NCBI GenBank assembly: GCA_033980235.1
Contig: CM067059.1
Location: forward strand, 19,974,100-20,038,099
DNA from: Diadema setosum
Lineage: Eukaryota; Echinodermata; Echinoidea; Diadematoida; Diadematidae
DNA: 64,000 nucleotides
Direction: 5' to 3'
Part shown: positions 1 through 12,536 of the stretch, one piece after another
Position numbering within the stretch: the stretch's first letter is position 1
Layout: each line of letters begins with the position of its first letter
Position numbers and translations under genes: made by a program
Notes under the pieces: generated by a model
Seen by the model: the letters and a program-made list of their open reading frames with translations, nothing else
Told to the model about the DNA's origin: nothing
The model's database searches: none

Positions 1-300
1 TGATCGTGGGCAAAATCAATTTAGTCACCACTGCCGTCTTTTTGTCACCTTTTATTTACAACTGTCTGATGCATTTGAGCCCTCTTATCCAAAGCGAAAG
101 TCACTTGAAGCAAATTCTTTATAAAACACACCGATATGCATGAAACAAAGTGGTAAAAGTGGTATATCAAAATCATGTATTAGCTTAGCATATCGTGGGC
201 TAAATCGATTTCGTCACAGATGCCGCCTTTTTTTTCGTCACCCTTTATTTACCACCGACCGTTTGATGCAACTGAGCCATCTAATCCAAAGAATGTGTTA
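1..300. repeat. Diverged direct duplication, about 188-bp period, carrying two AATAAA signals for BHMT-A
   Basis: A block of roughly 110 bp from about 3 recurs at about 191 (ATCGTGGGCAAAATCAATTT against ATCGTGGGCTAAATCGATTT). Each copy carries TTTATT (51-56 and 244-249), which reads AATAAA on the BHMT-A strand. The block lies downstream of the BHMT-A stop at 547, so these are the likely poly(A) signals, giving a 3' UTR of about 300-500 nt. No other AATAAA was seen between 250 and 546. Confidence 0.5.
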
Positions 301-546
301 CTTATTCATCCTGTACGGGTGATTTACTGTCGTCCCTTCTTTCATCCTTTCTGAATTTCATTACAAACAGACACCCAAAACAATGTTTATACAATCACCA
401 TGTTAAGTTGATATCAGTTTCGATGAGTGAACCAGATATAATATATCGCCTCATTTCATCAGAGCACTATATATAACTGAAATTTTAGTTTGCACCCAGT
501 ACCAATGATTAGTGTATCTTGACCTTGCGAAAAAAAAAATCGCCAT

Positions 547-637
547 CTAACTCGTTTCACTGTCTGCTGGAGCGAGTTTGTGTATTCGTTCACGACCAGC
601 CGCAGGTATGAGATTGTTCCAATATTCCGCGTTAGCC
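547..637 (-). CDS. BHMT: BHMT-A exon 8 (last, with stop)
   Basis: This exon encodes [20 protein letters not shown] followed by nine residues, then TAG at 549-547. The acceptor is CTCGCAG|GGC. The EYWNNL core matches EYWENL of human BHMT. The human tail beyond the GR motif is absent. Confidence 0.87.
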
Positions 638-3250
638 CTGCGAGATACACGGGGAAGAAGAGGACAGAAGATAATCCGAGTTGAAAAAAAAAAAGTAACA
701 TTGAGAGATCAATATAATAGTCTTCATATATTGACGTATTGCTTCATTGTATTTGGAAGGAATTGCGCTCTCTCGGTTGTTTCTCTTGGTTTGAATAATA
801 ATCGTCATGATCATGACGAATTTCATATATTACACTCTTTCAAAAAAGGGCATATTTTTATTATGAGGATATCACGTCAAATTTTGCTCATGATGCGGAA
901 AAATATAGCGCAACAACCATTTTGACATAATTTAGTCGTATACATTAACGAGTCATAGGCGAAGACAAATTGACTCCATTCACTCCAACAATTCTTAGTC
1001 TACATGTTATATATATATATATATATGTATATTATTATATACATATATATTATTATACAATGGTTGTTTACGGTGGCCTGAAAACAAAAAGACATGCGTT
1101 TAAAGAATACACAATGAATAGGTATATAATTATTATAATGAGCAAATCAAGAACTTGAACGGAATATTGGCAACAACGCATGAATTGATTCTAATATACG
1201 CTGAGGATGCGAAATGGGTGATTTGAGATAAGGGAAAGATTTCAGAGCATGATGGGCTGAAAGAGAGAGACACACACAGAGGCAAAGAGAGAGAGAGAGA
1301 GAGAGGGAGTGAGGGCGAAAAGGGTAGTGGATACAAGAGAGAATGGGGGGGGGGGGGACATAGAAGACAAGAATAATAACGCACTCGATCTTTGCACTCA
1401 CTCGTCATTCACAATACAAAATGTCAACATATTGCAGGCACCAGTCAACAATCAATGACAAAATTAAGGATGTGGGTTCATTGTAAATAGATAGTTTGAC
1501 AAACAATTGAGCTAAATTGGAAATATATTAGGAGTATATGCCTTGAGAAAAAAAAGAAAAGAAAAAAACGAAGACAAGACATTGTTACGGTGTTTGAATA
1601 ATGTTCCACTATCTCATTGTGAGGAGATAATGCGTGTTATAAAGGTAAGATATTTGCGTAGGAGAAGAAATGAGATGGAAGTAAATAAAATAAAATATGA
1701 ATACCGAAACGGTGAAATATGTTGGTGACAGCAACATAACATAAATTCATACAACTCCTCGAAAACGAAAATACAGCTGAATCTAAAAATTGGGTATCGC
1801 ATCAGGTACTAATCATCTGCGGGTATTTCAGTCATCAATTTGTCATCTGCAATCACTGTGACTTGCAGTCATTTAAATCGTCAAAAGAAACGGTTCATTA
1901 TTCACTCCATACGCCTGATGTAGTTTCGAGACTCTAGTTATTCCTAGATTGAAAGATACAAATTATATTTCCCCTGTTCATTTAAATTTGGTAAATATGC
2001 ATGAATTATTCCGACGATTAAAATTTGGGTAAGAAAACTGTAAAATTAGGCAAACTCGTCGTACAGCGGTTCATCACTTGCGCTTTGAAAAATGTAGTTC
2101 GACTGTGCTACGGCCTTCTTATTACAAATCTCTTTGATAGAGAAGGTATTTTCCTTATCATGACGACTAGCGATTTCCTGTATTACCTTTCGTTTGCAAT
2201 AGCCCTGTTCTACTGAAATGGTATCACGAGAAGAACAGTAATTTGTCAATTATTTCTCCATGCAAGTAACGGTCTGATTTGGCAAGTGATGTGGAGTAAA
2301 ATCCCAGAAGATCACGCACACTGCGACAGCAGTAAGAGTCGGTTGCTGTGTGAACGAGTGTGAATAAGTGAGGGTTAGTAAGGTTGGCAGAGCTTGTGAA
2401 GGTGACGTCGGTTCTCGTTACCTGTCATGTTGTGATTTAAAGGTACTCTTCACGAGGCCCTGGTACCCTTCCGATTTGTCTTTCCCTGGGATTTGTCGCC
2501 CGCGCTCTTTCTCTAGCTACATTAGACAAACACACACATGTGCACACACACACGCATACGCACACACATGTCATCATTGAAAAAAAAAATAACAAAAAGC
2601 TAGAGCAACGTTTAATTAGAAGAAAAGGACAAGGAATGGAAATTAAGGAATAGAGAATAGAAAATGGAATAGAGCAATTACATTTTTTTTTTTTTTATGT
2701 GTTAGTACATCTCGCAGTATTACCAACTTGGGGTAGATATTTCAAGTCCTTTCATAATGAGCTTCTGGCTGAAAGCTTTTACTCCAAAGTAATGAGACAC
2801 GAAATATTTTTAGAGTCATACTGCCCCGAACCAAATCTGACGGGCAGAATGACTATGTATGTCTCACGAACATCATTTCGAAGTACTTGAACAACAAAAC
2901 CCAGAGTGCAAAGTTTACCGCTGGGCATTGTTCGATATAAATCATTATCAAAAGCCGCTGAAGTGGTGATTTTAGTCTGACAGTCATAAATGGTGCAAAC
3001 TTGAGATAGCTTCCCCAGACATTACAGCGGAGGCGCGATTTATACTAACCTCTTCTTCTGGCTCTCAAACACGCTTGTTTTAAGCGACTCGTAGCCCATG
3101 TGTTTGTCAACACCGGGTGGTCTCTTCTTCCTCTCATTGCTCAACTTGGTGTTCAAAGCAAATAAGTACATAATTCCATTGTTAAAGTCAGCTGCTTCAA
3201 ACACACAACCTATTCACATATATTTTTTTTATTCTTCTTTTTCAATTTCT

Positions 3251-3291
<41 letters not shown>

Positions 3292-6200
3292 TAGTAGTAG
3301 TATTGGTATTATTATTTAATTATTAGTAGTATTAGTATTAGTACTAGTACAAGTACTAGTATTTGTATTTGTATTAGTATTAGTATTAGTACTGGTATTA
3401 GTATTAGTACTAGTATTAGTATTAGTATTAGTATTAGTATTAGTATTAGTATTAGTATTAGTATTAGTATTAGTATTAGTATTAGTACTGGTATTAGTAT
3501 TAGTATTAGTGCTAGTATTAGTATTAGTATCAGTATTATTGTGGCGGTCACAATATATGTTTGAAAAATCTTTTGTACACGGGGCTAAGGGCATTATTTG
3601 CACACACAAAATATAACCGCTACAGGGAGGAACAATTTTCAAGCTCATAGATCGGCACAAAGAGAAAGAGAAAAAAATAAAGACTTTCTGACGTAGCAGC
3701 AGGAACAATCAAGTCAACAAAAAAAAAAAAAAAAATAGTGGTCTCGTTTTCAGCGCACAGAGGGACCAAGACATAAATCCTCTCTTCCTGAGAATGAAGC
3801 CCAATGTGACACATTATCACCTCATTCATTTCACTGTCATTGCGCCATACTTGATTCCTAACCTGCTTGACACTCAACTGAATATCTATATTTTCAAATC
3901 AAACGAGACGGATTTATATTTGTGTCAAGTGATGATAACTGTCTTACGTTTTTATAGCTTTCAAATTTTGACAGGAAAAAATATCAAAACGTCTCTCTGT
4001 CTTTCCACGTACGCCTATACTCGTGGAAATACAGATAAACATGAGTCACCAAAAGTAAATGCAAAACAGGCCCGAATTCACGAAGGTGGTACAAATGAAA
4101 CCCTGGTTTAAACCATGGACAAAAACTATGGAGCGCTAAGTGTCGCAAGGAATATTTCTTTACGAAATTGGTAATTTTGTCGACAAAATGACCGTTTCGT
4201 CCACGAAATTATCATTTCGTGGACGAAATGTTCATTTAGTTACATGACCGTTTCGTCCACGAAATGTTCATTTAGTTACAAAATGTTGTCATGAAATGAC
4301 TGATTTCGTAACGAAATATTCCATGCGACACTTGGCGCTCCATGGTTTTTGTCCATGGTTAAAACCATGGTTTCATTTGTACCACCTTCGTGAATTCGGT
4401 CTTAAGTCTTTAAAAAGCTTCGTCATATGAAAAATATGAAATCGAGATTTCATGACTGTTGTTTTTTGTTTCACTTCAGCACCAGCAAAAGATAATGAAG
4501 TCTTTATCATAAAAAAAAATCCTATTGAGTATATAACTGTAATAGTTGAGAGTTTTTGTTTTCTTCTTTCATATATCATAATTATATTAAACTTTGTTAC
4601 TAAAACGCATTCCAAACGCCATGTCGAATGAAAAGACCGACATATTATGCAATAGCTATCGGTTTTGCCCAAATTGGCAATGACAGTAAGCACTTTTTAA
4701 ATTTTAGTGATTTCTTGTTGTTTTGAATCTTGGGAAGCGCTATTTTTTGTTTTATTCTGTTTGTTTGTTCGTTGGTTCGATTGTGTGTTTGTTTGTCTGG
4801 TATCATTCTGCTCCAACCTACTAAGCCTTCGCCATACTCAACTTCTGAAAATTCATGGATTATCGTTACCAAGTTAAAACATAATACAAATAACCACCGA
4901 TAATAATTAAAAACCCACCTCTTCGGCGATGGCTCGGATATGGTATGGTTCAAAGCCGCAGCAGCCCCCAATGTAGCGTACCCCTAGGTCGTAGGCCCGA
5001 CGGGCGAACTGGTGAACGTCCACTCTTGTTAGGAGTCGTGGCTCCATGGCTGGTAGAGGGAGGGTATAATGAGAAAATCATGTACAGTACTGTATCACAA
5101 ATACTAATATCATACCCATTAAAGGCATGACAATGCACCGTGTTGACAGAAGCACAGCGAGGGACAAAGCCGAAACGAAGCGATGCGTATAAAGGACGTG
5201 ACGTATAGGACTTCTGTCTACAGTTGCCATATCCAGACGAGGGGGCACCCCTCTTTATTTCTTGTTAAAACAAAAGAAATAAAAAGAAAAATGGGGGGGG
5301 GGGGGGCGTGCGCCCACCAATTTTGTAAAAGGTGTCTCCCCTTTACGGAATTCCTGGATTCGCCCCTGTATCTATATAGGCACCAAGTAAGATGACGGCT
5401 GGTATTTAAACCATTGTTAATAATTGTCACACAGTTGTCCTAGAAACATTGTTGACCTGTTACATAGCTATCATAATCAATGAATAATTTATCCCGTCTA
5501 ATAATCATGAGTGACAAGGAATAGACAACAAGACACAGTTTTGAAACTATAACAAGAACGCCGAAAAAAAAAATAACGTTACGCCATAGTATGTCACAAG
5601 CACTGTACAGATGTAGCTGGATTTGTGAATCGGTAGAATAGACAGACGGTGTCCATTATAAGTATTAAAGAATGTGTGAGACTGTGAGCTCTCAATACGT
5701 TGTACTTACTATTCTCTCTTCGGAGGAAGAGTATATAACGAATGGCCATTGCAAGAGAAAATCGCTTCTTATGCAAAGTCAATGAGTTTGTAAATTCTGT
5801 TGTGAATTCCATAATGTTGAAATCTCATGACCATGCGCCAATAAAATGTTGCCTATACACAAAACTAACCAGAACTAATTGACGTATACAGCCTAGGAAT
5901 GTACTGTCAGTACGAATAATTTATTCATTTATTCAAGCGTATGGCATAATGTGCCTGGTTGATATCCCGTTTGCTGACCATTGCTACAGTCACCTGAGGC
6001 GAACCACGCCCGTTTTCTTGAGTGGGTGAGTAGGGGGACCACTTCCGAATAACCGGGTCAGCACCCTGCTCTTTGCGATACAATTGAATGAATGAAGTGG
6101 GATCTTTTACGTGCGTGAGTCATGGCTAACTCACACACGGGAGTATACGCATAACAATTATAAAGGATATATGAGAACATCATTTTGCTTATGGCAAATG

Positions 6201-9200
6201 CCTCACTTCAACGATTGCAATCAGTTTATGTATAAACAGTTCGACCTTGGAATCCACATGCAAGAAAACCCACATTTTGATAGGCGTATACGTTAAAGTT
6301 GTTTATCTGAAGAATTACAGATGTTTGCGTTCACAGCTAAGCTGGTAAATACCGTCTGTGTGTTATTCCCTATCTTGCGATCAAGCAGCGATTGTGATTC
6401 TTGCATTTAAGTACCAGGGCAGCAGTTATGTAACCAGTTGACCCTGTCTCATCATACAAAGACTGGATTTGAACAAAAAGATTAAGTACAATAGCTTTTC
6501 TGTTGGTATATCATCGTTTCTTTTCGCCATCAGAACTACACTCTGTACTCTGGACTCTATACTCTGACCAAGGAGGCTTTATACATTGGAGTTCCAACTG
6601 GCTGCGATTATTCAAACAGTAATTTGTCAGATTTCTATTGATGTACAAAAGAATTCCACAGGTGCACTTGTGCCTTTGATGATCGATGTTCCTTGCCGCC
6701 GTCTTGCTCAGCATTCTGAAGATTAATTTTGAACGTTATCATAATTTTGGTCATATTTGCTATCTATTTATTAAATGAAATGAAATTTCAATTAATGATA
6801 AAGCATGTAAAACAAAAGACATTTCCGTCCAGAAATTTGCGCAAAAGTGTAAATCTGAGCTGTATCATGTGAAAATGTTTAAAACTGTACCATCCTGGAA
6901 AGCTGGTTTTATCACTTTTCCGCTTAGTTTCCACAAATGAAACTAATATGGAATAATCTGCAAGTAAAATTCTTTATTGATAGATATATCAGATTAGTGC
7001 CCGCATATGCCCAGTCGAGTAATTTTCATCTTCATTTCAGCATTTTCTGCTCAATTTCTATTCGCGCATCCTCATGTCTGTACACCTACCTTTTATAAGA
7101 AGGGATAGCGAAAAGTAATTACCATCACAAAGAAATATCTTCCTTTGAAAGTGGCTAGTGATTATGCAATGAGACACGAGTAAATTGTCTTCCTATCTGC
7201 GCGGCAGATCCTGTTTTGCACATGCTTCAAATATTTTTGAGCGGCGGCTTCGAACATCTAGCAAAGGAAATAAGACGGTTGTGACTCCATTCTCTAGAAC
7301 CTCCTTGCTCTGACTGTACTCGTTTCGCTAAATTCATATCTATGTAGGGTACGTGTGGTCTACTTCTTCACCAGTTCGTACTGGTGAAGAAATTATATTC
7401 TGGTGTGTGTTATGCGCATGACATAATATTTTTTTTTTTCGCATTCAACCCAGCTGCCCTTTCTCTTACCATGCTAACAATTTTAATCTAGAGAGAGTTT
7501 TGTAGTGTGTATCCACAAGACCGGATACTCTTGGAGTATGTAATGATCCACTCGTTTGCAAATATGGCATGTTGATTTCACACCCTGACGTAGATCATAA
7601 TACGAATAGCAAAAAGGCTAAAGCTTCCGCATCCTATATTCAGATTCCATGCATCATATACCTTTCAAACAATAGATCTTCCAAAATTCAGAAAGCTTCA
7701 CCGAGGTTTCCAGTCGTAGCAACCACGACTACATGCAAACCTGATGCCAATATTGATATGCATTGAGTACGTATCATGGATGGTTGGAATAGTTTTTAAG
7801 TTCGAGTTCAAACAGGGCTGTCCCAATACACACTTTCTGCTTCGATTTTCATCGACAGTGATTCTGTTCATACATCAAACAATAACTACCGTTTGGCAAT
7901 GATGATGTCTCTATATACACACGTTTTCCTTGGGGAAAATTAAATCAATGGATGGAGTACGGCATGCTCCATGCTATACGAAAGTAAAAGAGGGGGATGT
8001 AAGATGAGTAGAATGAATAGGTACGATGAGGGGACATCAGGAAACTCACCGAAAGGAAATTCAGGCAGGTCAAAGTAACCCTTGGGATTGTTAATGATTT
8101 CCTGTGTGTGGTAGCACACTGGCTGCATCATGAGGTACCTCTTCAGTCCCGCCTTTTCCAGTCCATCCTTCATCATCCCTATCGTTGTCAGAGCGGTGTC
8201 GGGGTCATAGCAGCAGTTGGTCCCGATTACGTCAGCACCTGAGTAGATGCATTGTCGTTGCGTGAGATTGATAACATCATGACTATTGTCATCATCATCG
8301 CTATAAATCTCATATCCATCAACATCATCATCGCAAGGATAAAACTGATAATTACCAAAATTCAAGTACAAAATAAATCGAACTATTCCCTCTAAATCAT
8401 ACCCCTAACTGCTGTTAATTGTTCGTGAGTTAAAGCGAGTATTTCTATTTTTTTCTGATAACAAGAGACCCGCGGGTCTAGCGCTCACCTGAGTATTGCA
8501 AGTTCACCTTTCACGCAGTCACTAATCTAAATTATTCACAGCTCTACTAAAATTTGACCAGGCATTCTCAAGTAGAAGATGAAAATGTACAATAAAAAAT
8601 AAGGGCCCAAATTTTTTTAAGATTCTTTAATTTGGGGAGATTGGGGCCCCCTGGGGCCCCCTGGGTGGGGCATGGTGCCCATTTTGATAAATTGAGATCC
8701 TGACCCCCTAGGGATGCTACCTGCCAAGTTTGACAAAGATCCATCATGAGGTTTTCAGGAAGAAGATGAAAATGTACAATTCAGGCCCCCATTCGGACCT
8801 TCCCCCCCCCCCCCCACCCCCAAGAGGGGCACCCCTGGATCTGCTATGAACAAACTTAAAACTACAGTCATTAATGTACTCACTCATAGTATTATCTTAG
8901 CTCTATAACTTCTGATTCTAGAGAAGATTTTTAAAGATTTCTTCATTTTGAGGGGTTTGGGGCCCCCTGGGGGCCCCCTGGGTGGGGCATGGTGCCCATT
9001 TTAACAGATTGAGATCCTAACCCCCTAGGGATGCTACCTGCCAAGTTTGGTGAAAATGGGTCATGGGGTTCTCAAGAAGAAGATGAAAATGTACAATTTA
9101 GGCCCCATTAGGACCGCTCCCCACTCCCCTCCCCTGGGTCCCAAGGGGGGCACCCCTGATTCTGCTATGAACAAACTTGAAACTACAGTCATCAATGTAC

Positions 9201-10629
9201 TAACTCATAGTATTAACTTAGCTCTATCACTTCTGGTTCTAGAGAAGAAGATTTTTACAGATTCCTTAATTTTGGGGGGTTTGGGCCCCCCTGGGGGCCC
9301 CCTGGGTGGGGCATGGTGCCCATTTTAACAAATTGAGTTCCTAACCCCCTAGGGATGCTATCTGCCAAGTTTGATGGAAATCGGTCTTGGGGTTTTCAAG
9401 AAGAAGATGAAAATGTAAAAAGTTTACGCACGACGGACGACGGACGACGGACGACGGACGCCGGACGACGGACGACGCACGACGGACGCCGGACGAAGGG
9501 CGATCGCAATAGCTCACTTGAGCCTTTGGCTCAGGTGAGCTAAAAAAAGAATATAATGGAATGAAGTTATCCAAGCCAAAAAGTTGTGAAGAGAATGGGG
9601 GAAAATGTTTTCTTATCGTCAACATACGCAGTGAGTATACATTCTCATGGCTGGTAAGTAAATTTCCTTAAAATGGCTATCATGCGATAAAAAGGATACA
9701 CGTTTGTGTGTTTGTATTATTTGTTTTTTCACAAAGAAATTTTATTCATATAAATATTCAGGTACAAAATAAATGTTACGTAGTGTGTTTGTATTAGAGT
9801 ATGTGGGTTAAGATTTGAGTGCAGGTCAGAAGTCGGGAAACTGAAATGCTGTGACATCATCACCATACACTCCTCATCCAATTTCTATAGTGTGTTTCAC
9901 TGATTACAGGAAGAACGCGGAACTCCTTAGCTTTAAATCCGATTCCGCTGATTACATCTGAACCATAATGTTTACTTGGATTTTACTCTAAATTAAGACC
10001 AGTTCGACACTCGTGTGGAATTGAATTTTAATAAAAGTATGTCAGTTAATGTTATTTGCTATTCTCCAAAAAGACCTGCATGCGATGTCAACGGCATGCT
10101 GAAATGTTGGTCCTGACACAGGGTATGCATGCCACCCACCTGCTCTGGCCATTCGAACAGCCACGTCGGCCGGCTTCACACCGGATTCGTCTCCCCCAAC
10201 GCCCATCCTCGTCGTGCATGCAACAGGTAGACCTGTGCTTGCCATTATCTCGATCGCCCATTCAGCTTCCTCAACGTGCCCGAAAAACTGTCAATGTCCA
10301 TTGCGAAGGATGAAATCATGGATTTTCAACACGGTATAAAATAGATCCATTTAAGTAATATAAACCATCGTTACACTATTAATAGACATCTCAGATGATG
10401 ACAGAGGAGGAGAAAAAAAAAAGAGGCAGGATGGAGGGAAGAAGAAAGGAGGGAAGAAAATAACAAAGAATTTGAAAACAAAGAGATACAGCAGAAGACG
10501 AACGGGGAAAGGAAAAAAGGATACACAAAATGACATGAAATAAAAAAGCGCAAGAAGAAAACACAACGAAGAAAAAAAAAAGACAGAGAAAGATAGAATA
10601 TTAACAATGATAAATTGTTTATTAAGCAT

Positions 10630-10678
<49 letters not shown>

Positions 10679-12474
10679 TAATAATAATAATAATGAGAAG
10701 AAGAAGATGAAGAAGAAGAAGAAGAAGATAAAGCTTACGACGAAGGACGTGTTTTCTCTGCACAATATCTGTCTACGTTTATACACAACCTTCTTAACTT
10801 ACTTCCAATCAAACCCGTTAGTTTCCACTATCGAACTTCTTACAGAGATACATGTAGAAGTATCAACATTATGTTAATGAAAATAACTACCGGAAGCGTT
10901 TCACAAGAGAGATTGAAACACATTGGAAACTGCCATTCTGTGACTTTTACATTCTTTGTTTTTTCCTCTTTTTTGGGTATGATACACGGAAGATCACGAG
11001 GTCCAGAAGGATCCTCCATTAAAAAAAAAAATGAAATGCTTTAGATGGAAAGATTGGGCATATAGAGGTCAGCATGACTGTGCTCACCTCTCCCATCAAA
11101 AAGTCCACTTTCTTGTTGACGAAGATATCACACTGTTTCCTGAACTCGCTCTGCACGAATTCTTTCCCCTTGCCGTGCATGTACCCAGGAATAGGTGAGA
11201 GACTCCCAGCTACAAGAGCGTCCCCTTCATCGGCAACCTCTCGTGCCAGATCGCAGGCGGCATTGTTCAGCTCTTCCCACTGCGGATAAGGGGGAAGGGT
11301 GAAAGGAGAACAAAGACGCGTTAACACAATTAACACATGATCACCTTTCCACCGTTTGACAATGGACACCTTAAAGAAATTTTCCTTAGACACTGCATTC
11401 TAATTCTGCAATTCAATAATGCGACTCATGCTCAGTGCTCATCATGGCAGTGCACTGACCTTTTGACCTTTGACATTGTCGAATCTGACCCATATCTCAA
11501 CCAGACCAGCATCTTTACGTGATGTACCTACGGTGTGAAATATTTACGGTCACAGCTCAAAGCTGTGACAAATTTTTGAGAGTAAACCACAATATTGCGA
11601 GTTCAGTGCTTATTAGGGAAATTTCATTAGCCGTTTGAACTTTGCCCTTAGCGGACTGCACCAATAACAGAAAGTGTCCGAGATCTTTAGGTAACTGTAC
11701 TGAAGTGCTGTGGAGTTTTGTGCTCATAGTTCAATGCTGTGGAAAGTTGAGAGTACCCCACAATCATGTGAGTGTGGTGCTTATTAGGGAAAGTTAATTG
11801 ACCTTTTGACCTTTAACCTTGTCGGACTTCATCAATATTCCAAGTTATCCAGCATTTTATCTTATGTACCTGTGGGGTGAGTTTGTTGGTCATGGCTCAA
11901 AGCTGTGGAAAGTTCACTTTGTTGACGCAGGCGCCGCCGCTGCCGCCGCCGCCCACCGCCGACGCCGACGGAATTATGACGTCTATGTCTCGCTTTCGCT
12001 GCGCAGGTGAGACAAAAAAGAAAAAAAAAACAACAACAACAACAAGACAGGAGGCTTGCGGTCCAAGACTTAGGTAAAGGGCCTTACCCCAATGGAGATT
12101 TCCGTATTCCCTGATGCTGATTTGTATTTAAGACTATCGTCCGACGCGTAGAACGTAAAAGTTTGCATGACGTCAGATCCAGCACGCAGAAATTCCCGAT
12201 GCAGCTGTTTGACTGCAACCAAGTCAGGACAAATTTGTACACATTGATAAATTAACGAATAGATAGATACATTGATAGAATACAGTATTATGTATACAGT
12301 ATCTATAATAATATAATATTATTCTTTGTTCCAGTTTTGTTACTTATCTTTTTATCTTGCCAACACGTGGACTACCTAATCAACATATATATATATATAT
12401 ATACACATGTGTATATATATATATATATATATACATACATGTATGTATATATATATATATATATATACATGTAT

Positions 12475-12536
<62 letters not shown>

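Noticed and set aside
3316..3708. 130-codon [12 protein letters not shown] frame (minus)
   Set aside because: It is a direct translation of the (ATTAGT)n microsatellite.
10371..10763. 130-codon hydrophobic I/L/F-rich frame (minus), looks like membrane protein
   Set aside because: It comes from (AAT)n and purine-rich low-complexity DNA.
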